In this document: positions 32,569 through 42,014 of the stretch, in pieces
Layout: the number at the start of each line of letters is the position of its first letter
Numbering within the stretch: position 1 is the stretch's first letter
Assembly: GCA_046349595.1 (NCBI GenBank)
Contig: JAXMCA010000001.1
Coordinates: 1,860,001 to 1,924,000 of the forward strand
Direction of reading: 5' to 3'
DNA length: 64,000 nt
From: JACRLW01 sp046349595
GTDB lineage: Bacteria > Planctomycetota > UBA1135 > UBA2386
Notes under the pieces: model-generated
What the model was told of the DNA's origin: nothing
What the model saw: only the letters and a program-made list of their open reading frames with translations
Database searches by the model: none
Position numbers and translations under genes: made by a program

Positions 32569-34668
32569 ATGAAGCTGCCCAAGTACCTTCTCCTCGTCTT
32601 CTCCGCAGCGCTCGCACCCCTTCAGACTCAGGACCCCGTCGCTCCGACGACGCGGCAGATCACCGAGGCCGCACGCGAGATCGACGCCCTGCTCCGCGCC
32701 GATTTCGCGACGAACGGCGCGCGGACCGCCGAGACCATCGACGATGCGACCTTCTGCCGCCGTGCGTATCTGACGCTGGCCGGGCGGATCCCGACCGCGG
32801 AGGAACTCGCCGCCTTCCTGGGCAACCGATCCGGCGACCGACGCGACCGGCTGTGTGACGCGCTCCTCGAGTCGCGCGGGCACGTCAGCCACGAGTTCAA
32901 CGTCTGGGCCGACATCCTGCGCATCCGTTCGCAGCTCATGCGCCAACAGTCCGGGGAGCCCTATGCCGCCTTCGTCGAGAAGGCACTCGCGGACAACCTT
33001 CCGTACGACGAGTTCGTCCGTCGCATGTTGACTGCGGAGGGTCCTGCCAATGCTCGCGACAATGGCGCGACCGGCTACTTCCTTCGCGACCTGGGCATGC
33101 CGCTCGACAACATGTCGAACACCATGCGTGTGTTCCTCGGAACGCGCATGGAGTGCGCGCAGTGTCACGACCACCCCTTCGACAAGTGGACCCAACGCCA
33201 GTTCTACGAGCTGGCAGCCTTCGTCGGAGGCATGCGTTACGCGGCCGAGCCCGGATCGGGCGGACTCGATGTGCGCCACATCGCGGCGCAGGCTCGAGAT
33301 GCGCAGCGCGACCTCGGGGAGAACGCGCGCCGCGCGGTGCAGCTCCTCACCCGGCAGATCGCGACCGGCATCAGTGGCAAGGGCACCGCAGTGATCGCTC
33401 TCCCGAAGGACTACAAGTACGACGACGCGAAGCCGGGGAGCATCGTCCACGCCAAGGTTCCCTTCGGACAGGCTGCAGATGTGCCCGACGCGAAGCCACA
33501 GCGTTCCGGTCGCGTTCAACCCCGTCGGCCGGCCGGCGGGAACGGACAGCGCGAGCGCACGGCCGCGGACTCCTTCGCCGATGTCGACTCCCGCGACGCA
33601 TTCGCTGCCTGGGTGACATCCCCCGAGAACCCGCGCTTCACCAAGGTGATCGTCAACCGCCTGTGGCGCGAGGTGTTCGGCCGCGGCCTCGTGGAACCGG
33701 TCGACGAGTTCCGTGACGACACCCGGCCGTCGCATCCCGCCGTGTTCGCGCGACTCGAGGAACTCATGCGCGAGTTCGACTACGACATGCGGGCCTTCGA
33801 GCGTGTGCTGGTCCGCCTGGACATCTTCGATCGTCCCGCGGTCGTGGTCCCCACGGAGTCGATCGAGCCGTTCTTGTTCGCGGGACCGGTCCTTCGCCGC
33901 CTGTCGGCTGAACAACTCTGGGATTCCCTGCTCACCCTGGCCGTCGCCGATCCCGACGGCACGCTGCGCGCGCCCGGCTCACGAGCGGAGCCGAATTACC
34001 GCCAGTACGAGACGCTGGCGGCCGCTGCCAAGGACGACGTACGGGGTCTGATCGAGAAGGAGAGCCTGCGTTACAGCGATCCCGCCGCGTACCGCCGCAT
34101 GCGCGTCGCCGAGTCGATGGCGGAGCGCGCCACCAGCGACAAGGATGCCCCGGACCCCGCGGAGAAGGCACGTGAACTCGCCCGGGAGATGTCTGCGGCC
34201 CGACGCGCGCGCGACACGAAGCGCGTCGCGGAACTGCAGGCGGAGATCGCCGAGTTGCGCGCGCGTGCGGCGCGTGATCGCCTGCGTCGCGGACCCGAGA
34301 TCGCCCGAGCCTCCGACCTCGCGCAGCCGGCCCGACCTGGGCATCTCCTGCGCGAATTCGGCCAGAGCGATCGCGACCAGATCGAGTCCTCGAGTGTCGA
34401 CGCCAATGTCCCTCAGGCGCTGCGCCTCATGAACGGCGTCGTCGACAACCAACTCCTCGTCGAAGGCTCCGTCCTCCGTCAGTCCATCGACGCCGCCGAT
34501 CGCGCGGCCGACAAGTTGCGCATCGCCTACCGCTCGATCCTCTCGCGTGAACCGCGCAGCGAAGAGATCCGGGCTTGGCAGAAGGACCTCGACGACGACA
34601 CCCGTTCTGCAGCCGCGGACCTGGTGTGGACCCTCGTCAACAGCCAGGAGTTTCGCTTCCTCCAGTGA
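32569..34668 (+). CDS. DUF1549/DUF1553 planctomycete protein
   Basis: The 699-residue exported protein has a signal peptide (PKYLLLVFSAALAPLQTQ), an N-terminal DUF1549 domain with the haem-like motif CAQCHDHPFDKW near residue 200, and a C-terminal DUF1553 domain (about 345-690). A charged coiled segment lies around 520-570. Such proteins are almost confined to Planctomycetes and are usually found next to DUF1501 proteins, as here; their activity is unknown. ATG 32569 was chosen for the signal peptide. The 270-nt gap upstream is AT-richer (32341-32400), but I see no convincing promoter. Confidence 0.88.
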   Translation: MKLPKYLLLVFSAALAPLQTQDPVAPTTRQITEAAREIDALLRADFATNGARTAETIDDATFCRRAYLTLAGRIPTAEELAAFLGNRSGDRRDRLCDALLESRGHVSHEFNVWADILRIRSQLMRQQSGEPYAAFVEKALADNLPYDEFVRRMLTAEGPANARDNGATGYFLRDLGMPLDNMSNTMRVFLGTRMECAQCHDHPFDKWTQRQFYELAAFVGGMRYAAEPGSGGLDVRHIAAQARDAQRDLGENARRAVQLLTRQIATGISGKGTAVIALPKDYKYDDAKPGSIVHAKVPFGQAADVPDAKPQRSGRVQPRRPAGGNGQRERTAADSFADVDSRDAFAAWVTSPENPRFTKVIVNRLWREVFGRGLVEPVDEFRDDTRPSHPAVFARLEELMREFDYDMRAFERVLVRLDIFDRPAVVVPTESIEPFLFAGPVLRRLSAEQLWDSLLTLAVADPDGTLRAPGSRAEPNYRQYETLAAAAKDDVRGLIEKESLRYSDPAAYRRMRVAESMAERATSDKDAPDPAEKARELAREMSAARRARDTKRVAELQAEIAELRARAARDRLRRGPEIARASDLAQPARPGHLLREFGQSDRDQIESSSVDANVPQALRLMNGVVDNQLLVEGSVLRQSIDAADRAADKLRIAYRSILSREPRSEEIRAWQKDLDDDTRSAAADLVWTLVNSQEFRFLQ

Positions 34669-34702
34669 GGCGCATGCCCGAGCGAACCCGGAGAACCTTG
34701 AA

Positions 34703-36004
34703 ATGAACCGCCTCGAAGCTTCCGCGCGCCGCCTCGACGAGCCCTCGCGACGCGATTTCCTCAGCCGCTGCGCCGCGGGTTTCCTCGGCGTCTCGGTGCT
34801 TCCGCTCCGGCGACCCGACTCCCCCGCCGTCGATTCCTTCGCCGGAACAGCCCGTCGCGTGATCTACCTGTTCATGAGCGGTGGGATGTCGCACCTCGAT
34901 TCCTTCGATCCGAAGTCGAAGGAATCCGGGGTCATGGGATCCACCGAGGTGATCGCGACCAACGTCGACGGGATCCGTGTCGGTTCGCTGTGGTCGAACG
35001 TCGCCCGGCAGATGGACAAGATCGCCGTCGTCAACTCGATGTGGACGAATCAGGGTGCCCATGCCCAGGGTCGCTACATCATGCACACGAGCTACGCGCT
35101 TCGCGGGACGATCCGCCATCCCAGTCTCGGCGCGTGGTCGAGCAAACTCTGCGGACAGGCGAACCCGGGCCTCCCTGCGCACGTGTCGGTCGGTTCCTCG
35201 GATACCTATGGTCCCTCGGCCGGGTACTTCGAGAGCCGTCACGCACCGCTGCCGATCGGTGATCCGGAGGACGGGCTGCAGAACGCGAAGTTGGCGAAGG
35301 GTGTCGACGAGGAGCGCTTCCGTCGCAGGCTCGCACGCGTCGACGCCATGGATCGCGCCTTCGAATCGCGCTACGGCGGCGAGCAGGGCGTCCAGTCCTA
35401 CGCGGAGGCCTACGACCAGGCTGTGCATCTCATGCGCAGCAGCGACCTCGCGGCCTTCGATCTCGCGCAGGAACCCGACGCGATCCGTGATGCCTACGGC
35501 CGCGACTCCTTCGGTCAGGGTGTGCTCCTCGCCCGCCGGCTCGCGGAGCACGGTGTGCGGTTCATCGAGGTGACCAGCGATGGCTGGGACCACCACAACG
35601 ACATCTTCGATTCGCTGGAGGATCGCGTCCCGCCCGTCGATCGCGCCCTCGCCGCTTTGCTCTCCGATCTCGAGGCGCGCGGCATGCTCGACGACACCCT
35701 GGTCGTGCTCGGCACCGAGTTCGGCCGCACACCCGAGATCACACGTGACCGCAACGGCCGCAATCACCACGCGAAGGCCTTCTCCTGCCTCCTCGCCGGA
35801 GGTGGCATTCGCGGCGGCCAGGTGCACGGTCGCTCCGACGAGCGTGGCGACGAGATCGTCGAGGACAAGGTGCGCGTCGTCGACTTCAACGCGACCATCG
35901 CGCACGCGATCGGCATCCCCCACGACTTCGTCGTGCATTCACCCTCCGGTCGACCCTTCAAGGTCGCCGACGACGGTCGTCCGGTCATGGCTCTGTTCGC
36001 CTGA
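34703..36004 (+). CDS. DUF1501 protein with Tat signal
   Basis: The 433-residue protein begins with a twin-arginine signal (SRRDFLSRCAAGF) and belongs to DUF1501, which is related to the alkaline-phosphatase/sulfatase fold. Family segments are FMSGGMSHLDSFDPK near residue 55, DHHNDIF near 294, and LGTEFGRTPE near 337. It is exported folded, probably with bound metal. It follows the DUF1549/DUF1553 gene by 34 nt and precedes the cytochrome-like gene by 8 nt, a standard planctomycete cassette. Confidence 0.9.
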   Translation: MNRLEASARRLDEPSRRDFLSRCAAGFLGVSVLPLRRPDSPAVDSFAGTARRVIYLFMSGGMSHLDSFDPKSKESGVMGSTEVIATNVDGIRVGSLWSNVARQMDKIAVVNSMWTNQGAHAQGRYIMHTSYALRGTIRHPSLGAWSSKLCGQANPGLPAHVSVGSSDTYGPSAGYFESRHAPLPIGDPEDGLQNAKLAKGVDEERFRRRLARVDAMDRAFESRYGGEQGVQSYAEAYDQAVHLMRSSDLAAFDLAQEPDAIRDAYGRDSFGQGVLLARRLAEHGVRFIEVTSDGWDHHNDIFDSLEDRVPPVDRALAALLSDLEARGMLDDTLVVLGTEFGRTPEITRDRNGRNHHAKAFSCLLAGGGIRGGQVHGRSDERGDEIVEDKVRVVDFNATIAHAIGIPHDFVVHSPSGRPFKVADDGRPVMALFA

Positions 36005-36012
36005 GGTCGGCC

Positions 36013-37047
36013 ATGAAGTTGCGCCCGACTCCGATCTTCCTCGCGTTCGCGTGGATCTGCTCCGCGCGTGCGCTCCCCGCGCAGGATGCGCCCGATTTCG
36101 CGACCAAGATCCTCCCGCTCCTCGAGAAGCGCTGCATCGAATGCCACGCGACTGAAGGACGCGACGCCAACGGTCGCTCGCGCAGGACCAAGGGGGGGCT
36201 GCGCCTCGACAGCCGTGATGCGATCGTCCGTGGCGGCGACAGCGGTCCGGTGTTGGTCGCCGGCCGACCCGAGGAGAGCGAGCTCTACAAGCGCACCACG
36301 CTGCCCGCGGACGACGACGACGTGATGCCGCAGAAGGGTGATCCTCTGACCGCGGCGGAGACCGGACTGCTGCGCGAGTGGATCGCCTCGGGAGCGTCCT
36401 TCGGCACTTGGACCGGCACGAACGCCAAGGTCGTCGACGCGCCCGCGAAGCCCGACGATGCCGCTCCTCCTGCGCGCACCGGGCGTGAGTCCCTGCGCGA
36501 ACGCGTCGCCACCGGTGCGACGCCGCCTGGCGAAGCCGCACTCGCCAAGGCCACCGCCGCGGGAGCGCGTATCACGGATCTCAGCGGCGACGGGCGCCTG
36601 CTCGGCATCTCCTTCGAAGGCAGCACCGACCAGATCGACGCGCGTCGCTTGCGGGAACTCGACGTCATCGCGCCGAACATCGGCGAGCTCGACCTGTCGC
36701 ACACCAGGATCGACGATGCCGGCCTGGATTGGGTCGCGCGCTGCCCGCGGCTGATGCGTCTCGACCTCACCGAGGATGCGATCACCGTCCGCGGACTGGC
36801 ACGCCTGCAACGCGCCGACGAACTCCGCACGCTGGTGCTCGTCGGCACCAAGGTGGATGGATCGCTCGCCACGGTCCTTCCCCGGTGGCCTTCTCTCGAA
36901 GCCGTGTATCTCTGGCGCAGCGCGTGCGACGGGGACACGCTTCGCGAGCTCGCGGACTCCCACCCGAAGATCCGCTTCCACGGAGCCCCTGCCCTGCCGG
37001 AACCGGCCCCCGAGGCATCCGGCGAGAAACGCAAGCGTCGCCGCTGA
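36013..37047 (+). CDS. Planctomycete cytochrome c-like protein with LRR-like repeats
   Basis: The 344-residue exported protein has a signal peptide ending in ALPAQ, then a planctomycete cytochrome C domain with one haem motif CIECH (about residue 42) and the usual D-ARGG-like region (LRLDSRDAIVRGGDSGPV) and VMPQKGDPLT. The C-terminal half has repeats such as IGELDLSHTRIDDAGLDWV and LMRLDLTEDAITVRGLARL, the leucine-rich pattern often fused in this family. It closes the DUF1549-DUF1501 cassette and probably moves electrons or binds the complex in the periplasm. Confidence 0.88.
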   Translation: MKLRPTPIFLAFAWICSARALPAQDAPDFATKILPLLEKRCIECHATEGRDANGRSRRTKGGLRLDSRDAIVRGGDSGPVLVAGRPEESELYKRTTLPADDDDVMPQKGDPLTAAETGLLREWIASGASFGTWTGTNAKVVDAPAKPDDAAPPARTGRESLRERVATGATPPGEAALAKATAAGARITDLSGDGRLLGISFEGSTDQIDARRLRELDVIAPNIGELDLSHTRIDDAGLDWVARCPRLMRLDLTEDAITVRGLARLQRADELRTLVLVGTKVDGSLATVLPRWPSLEAVYLWRSACDGDTLRELADSHPKIRFHGAPALPEPAPEASGEKRKRRR

Positions 37048-37068
37048 TCCGCTCGTCGCACGCTCGAC

Positions 37069-38082
37069 TCACAGATCGATGCCGACCGCGAGCCACGCGC
37101 TGAAGTCCGGAGCGACATAGCGCGACAGATCCTCGCCGAATCCGATCTCCACGTGACTCGTCGGGCCGGTCCGCTGGCGCATCCCGATCCACAACAACCA
37201 CTGGTCATCGGCCGCACGTGAGAAGCCGAGCGTCCGCAGCGCGGCCGACTCGTATCCCGAACCGACCAGCAGGGCGAAGTCGTCGCTGACCGCGATCTCG
37301 GCACCGAGATCGAAGGACCACACCTCGCGCAGGTCGATGCCGGCCCTTTGCAGCGCATCGGGGGTCGATGGTTCGGTCATCGCGAGCTGACCGGTGAACG
37401 CAACCGTCGGTAGCCGGATCTCGCCGACCACTCCCAGCGCGACGTCGACCCCGCCGCTGCCGTAGCCGCGTGAGGCGGCACCGGTCGGCACTTCGATCCC
37501 TCCCCGTAACGCGAGTCCGAACGGACCGTCGCGCCCCGGCACGACGGGGCTCCAGCACAGCTCGATCGGCACGTCGCCGAGATGCACGCCGTACGGCTCC
37601 ATTGCCCACACCTCGACCCCATCGTGCGCGATCGACACGTCGAAGGCGTCCTTCGGCGCGGACGAACGACCCTGCTCCGCGAAGCCGAAGGTCTCGTGCC
37701 AGCCGATCACGAAGCGATCGAGGAAGCCGCTGGTCGCGTGGAGCACGGGAAGCTCGACACCCAGATCCATGTCCCCACCGAGTCCGAGACGTGCGCCGAG
37801 CGCCGTGCGCCACAGCTCCCCGTCCATCGTGAAGCGATCGGTGCCGCGACTCCCGGACAGGAAGTAGCTCGAGTATGCGCTGGCCACGGTGGCACGCAGC
37901 GTGCCGCCTGGAACCGGCTCCGCCGATCGCGGCGCCAGACGCTCCGCGACCAACTGGACCGGATGCTGGTTGCGCACCCCCTGCGGCCCCCGGAATTCCG
38001 GATGTGCCGCGCACCCCTGGAGCCCCACGAGAGCGAAGACGCAACACGACCCAGCCGAACGAATCGGAGTGCAGGACCCCAT
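37069..38082 (-). CDS. DUF3187-like outer-membrane protein
   Basis: The 337-residue protein starts with a lipoprotein-like signal (FALVGLQGCAAH) and then shows the DUF3187 N-terminal pattern: RNQHPVQLVAERLAPRSAE, then LRATVASAYSSYF. Alternating short hydrophobic/polar stretches (GVDVALGVVGEIRLPTVAFTGQLA) suggest a beta-barrel. Family members are thought to lie in the outer membrane. ATG 38082 is preceded by an in-frame GTG at 38085; a TAGAAG hexamer lies 9 nt upstream. It is divergent from the 38198 lipoprotein gene and convergent with the 36013 gene. Confidence 0.75.
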   Translation of the reverse strand: MGSCTPIRSAGSCCVFALVGLQGCAAHPEFRGPQGVRNQHPVQLVAERLAPRSAEPVPGGTLRATVASAYSSYFLSGSRGTDRFTMDGELWRTALGARLGLGGDMDLGVELPVLHATSGFLDRFVIGWHETFGFAEQGRSSAPKDAFDVSIAHDGVEVWAMEPYGVHLGDVPIELCWSPVVPGRDGPFGLALRGGIEVPTGAASRGYGSGGVDVALGVVGEIRLPTVAFTGQLAMTEPSTPDALQRAGIDLREVWSFDLGAEIAVSDDFALLVGSGYESAALRTLGFSRAADDQWLLWIGMRQRTGPTSHVEIGFGEDLSRYVAPDFSAWLAVGIDL

Positions 38083-38091
38083 CACATCCGG

Positions 38092-38097
38092 CTTCTA
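38092..38097 (-). promoter_or_regulatory. -10-like TAGAAG ahead of the DUF3187-like gene
   Basis: The hexamer TAGAAG on the minus strand ends 9 nt before ATG 38082. The same hexamer occupies the same position before the DUF1569 gene at 53914. Confidence 0.3.
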
Positions 38098-38168
38098 TCG
38101 CGCCTCGCGACGCCGACGAACGGGCCGCTCACATTTTCCTGCGCGGTGATCGCCGCGACGGGAGGGGC

Positions 38169-38174
38169 TAGACT
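38169..38174 (+). promoter_or_regulatory. -10-like TAGACT ahead of the 38198 lipoprotein gene
   Basis: TAGACT lies 23 nt before TTG 38198 in the 115-nt divergent intergenic region, so the predicted leader is about 16 nt. No clear -35 box is visible. Confidence 0.4.
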
Positions 38175-38197
38175 GCGCGTTCTCCACGAATCCTGCC

Positions 38198-39379
38198 TTG
38201 CGCTCCATCCTCCCCCACGCGGCGCTCCTCCTCCTCTGCATCTCCCCGGCCTGTTCGAGCGGCGGCAGCCGCAATGGCCTCAGCGGCAAGGAGAAGCTCA
38301 CCGCGAATCAGTACCTGTTCGGCTTCGTCGGGCGACCGTCCTTCCCTGCCTTCCCGACGACGTCCGCCGACATCCAATCGGTCGACGGCCGCTTCTTCTT
38401 CAAGGACGACGGCACCTACGAGATGCGTCAGTCCGACGGCACGCTCCTCTCGCAGAGCGACTACCAACTCGACTCGGACGGCACCCTGGCGATCGCGGTG
38501 CCGACGTCCACGACCACGTTGGTCTACCGCGGGGCCTACGGGCTCCTCGGGCCGACGGGCGACGTGTTCCTCACCGATCGCGTCGGTTCGGGAGTCGGCG
38601 TCTACTTCGGCACCACGCTCGTGCAGGGGAACGCGGATCTCGCGCCGCTCGTCGGCGACTGGCGCATGTTCTCGCTGCACTCCATCCTCGCGCCGGGTGG
38701 TTCCGTGCCCGACGAGGATCTCGTCGGCGTGGCGCTGGGAGGCTCGCTGACCCTCGCGGCGGACGGCTCCTTCACGGGCACCGCCGTCGAGTCGGAGAAC
38801 GGAGCGGTGACCGTCACGGGCACCGCCAATGACTTCCAGGCCTTCGCGGACGGCAAGTTCACCGTCGAGATGACCATCGATCCTCCCACGCGCCCGGACT
38901 ACCAGCGCGGATTCGTCGCCGGCGGCGGCGCGCGCTTCCTGGCGGGAGTGGATCCGGACTCGGGCGGCGCCGACGACGCCGCCGGGATCCTGCTGATGTT
39001 GCGCAAGCGGACGGCGTCGTACGCGATCGCCGATCTCGCCGGGAAGTACACGCTCGGCATGTTGACGCTCTTCATCAAGCCGTCCGCATCGGGCACCGAC
39101 TCCTCGATCGGCACCCTCGAGCTGACCACCGCCGGCAACTTCCGCATCGATGCCACCAACAATGCCGGCCAGGCCTTCTCGTACACCGGCACCTTCACCG
39201 CCAACGCCGACGGCGGCTTGACCTTCGCCGTCAGCGGTACCAACGAGACCTGGCAGGGCGCCTTCGACGACGGCTACCACACCATCGTGTTCGTCGACGC
39301 CTTCAAGGAAGTGCGACCCTCGCTGCAGAAGGAGCTGAACCTCGGCATGGCCGTGCGCCCGAAGCCGACCACTCCCTGA
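38198..39379 (+). CDS. Lipoprotein of unknown function
   Basis: The 393-residue product has a lipoprotein signal (ILPHAALLLLCISPAC) with Cys19 as the lipid site, followed by a Gly/Ser linker. The mature part is rich in Thr, Gly and Asp with alternating beta-strand patterns (KFTVEMTIDPP; TFTANADGGLTFAVSGT), suggesting repeated beta-sandwich domains. No family is recognised. The start is TTG 38198; no better codon precedes the signal peptide. It is the first gene before purC (52-nt gap). Confidence 0.7.
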   Translation: MRSILPHAALLLLCISPACSSGGSRNGLSGKEKLTANQYLFGFVGRPSFPAFPTTSADIQSVDGRFFFKDDGTYEMRQSDGTLLSQSDYQLDSDGTLAIAVPTSTTTLVYRGAYGLLGPTGDVFLTDRVGSGVGVYFGTTLVQGNADLAPLVGDWRMFSLHSILAPGGSVPDEDLVGVALGGSLTLAADGSFTGTAVESENGAVTVTGTANDFQAFADGKFTVEMTIDPPTRPDYQRGFVAGGGARFLAGVDPDSGGADDAAGILLMLRKRTASYAIADLAGKYTLGMLTLFIKPSASGTDSSIGTLELTTAGNFRIDATNNAGQAFSYTGTFTANADGGLTFAVSGTNETWQGAFDDGYHTIVFVDAFKEVRPSLQKELNLGMAVRPKPTTP

Positions 39380-39431
39380 TCGCGGCACGGCGCTGCCGCA
39401 CCGACGTCCTCCTCCCGCCCAACGACGCCCC

Positions 39432-40319
39432 GTGACCGCCTCCCAACCCGTCGTCCTCTCCACGAGCCTTTCCTTCGCCCGTCGCCTCGGCTCCGGGAAG
39501 GTGCGCGACCTCTACGAGCTCGGGAACGACCTGCTGCTCGTGGCGACCGACCGCATCTCCGCCTTCGACGTGATCATGCGCGAGGGCATCCCCGGCAAGG
39601 GCCGCGTGCTGACCCAGGTCTCGGCATTCTGGTTCCACGAGCTCGCCGATGTGGTTCAGAACCACCTGCTGTCGACGGACGTGGATGCCTGGACCGACGT
39701 CCCCGCCGATGCGAAGCCGATCCTTCGCGGCCGCACGATGCGCTGCCGCAAGGCGAAGCCGCTCCCCATCGAATGGGTGGTCCGTGGCTATCTCACCGGC
39801 TCGGGATGGAACGACTACAAGGCCAGTGGCGAGGTCTCCGGCGTGAAGCTCCCGCCGGGCATGCAGCACGCGAGCCGGATCGAGCCAGCGATCCTCACTC
39901 CATCGACCAAGGCGGAGACCGGACACGACGAACCGATCTCCTTCGATCGCGCAGCCGCGATCGTCGGCCGCGACATCGCCGAGCAGGCGCGGCGCGCAGC
40001 GCTCGCGCTCTACGAGAAGGGCCGGGCATTCGCGGCCACGCGCGGAATCGTCATCGCCGACACGAAGTTCGAGTTCGGCACCATCGACGGGAAGCTCGTC
40101 CTGATCGACGAATGTCTCACACCGGACTCGAGCCGTTTCTGGCCTGCCGACGAGGTGCGACCCGGAGGCAAGCCGACGAGCTACGACAAGCAGGTGCTGC
40201 GCGACTGGTTGACCGGCAGCGGCTGGAACAAGGAGCCACCGCCGCCGACGCTGCCCGCGGACGTCGTCGCCAAGACGGCCAGCACCTACGCCGAGATCGA
40301 ACGACGCCTCACGCACTGA
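39432..40319 (+). CDS. purC: Phosphoribosylaminoimidazole-succinocarboxamide synthase
   Basis: The 295-residue SAICAR synthetase adds aspartate to CAIR in purine synthesis. Family motifs are GSGKVRDLYE near residue 21, TDRISAFDV near 40, WVVRGYLTGSGW and DECLTPDSSRFW. The long form (about 295 residues) resembles the yeast Ade1-type enzyme. Translation starts at GTG 39432. purE follows after 10 nt, so the two form an operon that makes and uses CAIR. Confidence 0.96.
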   Translation: MTASQPVVLSTSLSFARRLGSGKVRDLYELGNDLLLVATDRISAFDVIMREGIPGKGRVLTQVSAFWFHELADVVQNHLLSTDVDAWTDVPADAKPILRGRTMRCRKAKPLPIEWVVRGYLTGSGWNDYKASGEVSGVKLPPGMQHASRIEPAILTPSTKAETGHDEPISFDRAAAIVGRDIAEQARRAALALYEKGRAFAATRGIVIADTKFEFGTIDGKLVLIDECLTPDSSRFWPADEVRPGGKPTSYDKQVLRDWLTGSGWNKEPPPPTLPADVVAKTASTYAEIERRLTH

Positions 40320-40329
40320 AATCGACCCG

Positions 40330-40833
40330 ATGAATCGACCCGTCGCCTTCCTGCTCGGTTCCGACTCCGACCTCCCGCAGCTCGAAGGAGCCTTCGAGGT
40401 CCTCCGTCAACTCGAGATCGGCTTCCACGTCCGCATCCTCTCGGCACATCGCACTCCCGAGGAGGCCTGCACCTTCGCCCGCGAAGCCGAGCGATCCGGC
40501 ATCAAGGTCTTGATCGGCGTCGCCGGAATGGCGGCACACCTCGCCGGTGCACTCGCGGCCCACTCGATCCTGCCGGTCCTCGGCGTGCCGGCCGAGAACG
40601 GTGCCCTGCGCGGCGCGGACGCGCTCCTGTCCACCGTGATGATGCCGCCGGGAATCCCGGTCGGAACGCTCGGGATCGGCTCGCCGGGAGCGCGCAATGC
40701 GGCCCTGCTCGCGGCGCGCATCCTCGCCCTCGGCGACACGAAGGTTGCAGCCGCGCTGGCGCAGGCACGCGACGCCGACCGCAAGAAGACGCTCGAGAAG
40801 GACGCCAAGGTACGCCAGCAGTTCGGCTGCTGA
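40330..40833 (+). CDS. purE: N5-carboxyaminoimidazole ribonucleotide mutase
   Basis: The 167-residue enzyme moves the carboxyl group of N5-CAIR to give CAIR. Motifs are GSDSDLPQ at the N-terminus, SAHRTPE near residue 39 with the active-site His, GVAGMAAHLAG and the GSPGARNAALLA loop. The GSDSD and SAHRTPE form marks the class I (bacterial, N5-CAIR) enzyme. It lies 10 nt after purC and 11 nt before mtnA. Confidence 0.96.
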   Translation: MNRPVAFLLGSDSDLPQLEGAFEVLRQLEIGFHVRILSAHRTPEEACTFAREAERSGIKVLIGVAGMAAHLAGALAAHSILPVLGVPAENGALRGADALLSTVMMPPGIPVGTLGIGSPGARNAALLAARILALGDTKVAAALAQARDADRKKTLEKDAKVRQQFGC

Positions 40834-40844
40834 ATCGCCTCGCC

Positions 40845-42014
40845 ATGAAGCCGCTCCCTCAGACCATCCGCTGGAACGAGGCAGGAGGTGGCTCCCTCGA
40901 GATCCTCGATCAGACGGCGTTGCCGTCCCGCATCGAGGTCCGCGCACTGCGCACGCTGGACGAAGTGATCGACGCCATCCGACGCCTCGCCGTTCGCGGC
41001 GCGCCTGCGATCGGCGTGGCCGCCGCCTACGGCGTGGCTCTCGCCGCCGGCGCCATCGACCCGACCGACGCATCCCGCTGGCTCGCCGAGGTCGACGCAG
41101 CTGGAGCTGCGCTGATCGACGCGCGCCCGACCGCGGTGAATCTCGCGGCGGCGGTCACGCGCGTGTTGCGTACGGCGCACCTGGATCCCCGCCCGCAGGC
41201 GCTGCTCGACTGCGCCGCCACGATCCACGCCGAGGATCGCGAGGCGTGCCGTGCGCTCGGGAGGCACGGCGCCGATCTGATCCGCGACGGATCCCGGGTC
41301 CTCACCCACTGCAACACCGGCCGTCTCGCCACCGCCGGCGACGGAACGGCGCTGGCGTTGCTGTTCGAGGCCCAACGTCGCGGTGTGCGCTTCTCCGTGC
41401 TCGCGGACGAGACCAGACCTCTCCTCCAGGGGGCGCGCCTCACCGCTCTCGAACTGCAGGCCGCCGGAATCCCGACCACGCTGATCGTCGATTCGGCGGC
41501 GGCCTTCCTGATGGCGCGCGGAGAGGTCGATCTGGTGATCGTCGGCGCGGATCGCATCGCGGCGAACGGAGACGTCGCCAACAAGATCGGGACCTACTCG
41601 GTGGCACTCGCCGCCGCGGCACACCACATCCCCTTCTGGGTCGTCGCGCCCTTCACCACCTTCGATCCCGATCTCGAACGCGGTGATGACATTCCCATCG
41701 AGGAGCGGGCCGCGGAAGAGGTCAGCCATCTCCTCGGCCGGCCTCTCGCTGCCGCAGATGTCGGCGTGCGCAACCCGGCCTTCGACGTGACGCCGGCTCG
41801 CCTCGTCACCGGCATCGTCACCGACCGCGGCAGGATCCAGCCGGTCGATCGGGACGCGATCAAGGCGCTCTCCGCCGGCGGTCGATCCAATCCCCATGAC
41901 CACGGCCGCGAAACAGCAGAGGAACGCGCGGAAGACCAACCGCGTGCGCGGCACCGCCGAGCGCACCGCGAAATCGACCGGACCCGCGTCGGCAGAGAGT
42001 CCCTCGAAGACTGA
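40845..42014 (+). CDS. mtnA: Methylthioribose-1-phosphate isomerase
   Basis: The 389-residue enzyme isomerises 5-methylthioribose-1-phosphate to the ribulose form in methionine salvage. Motifs are RGAPAIGVAAAYG near residue 52, the catalytic HCNTGRLAT near 156, and GADRIAANGDVANKIGTY near 234 with the catalytic Asp. The fold ends near residue 345, as in other MtnA proteins. The last 40 residues are Arg/Glu-rich and overlap the next gene in another frame, so the normal stop seems to have been lost. No other methionine salvage gene lies next to it. Confidence 0.95.
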   Translation: MKPLPQTIRWNEAGGGSLEILDQTALPSRIEVRALRTLDEVIDAIRRLAVRGAPAIGVAAAYGVALAAGAIDPTDASRWLAEVDAAGAALIDARPTAVNLAAAVTRVLRTAHLDPRPQALLDCAATIHAEDREACRALGRHGADLIRDGSRVLTHCNTGRLATAGDGTALALLFEAQRRGVRFSVLADETRPLLQGARLTALELQAAGIPTTLIVDSAAAFLMARGEVDLVIVGADRIAANGDVANKIGTYSVALAAAAHHIPFWVVAPFTTFDPDLERGDDIPIEERAAEEVSHLLGRPLAAADVGVRNPAFDVTPARLVTGIVTDRGRIQPVDRDAIKALSAGGRSNPHDHGRETAEERAEDQPRARHRRAHREIDRTRVGRESLED

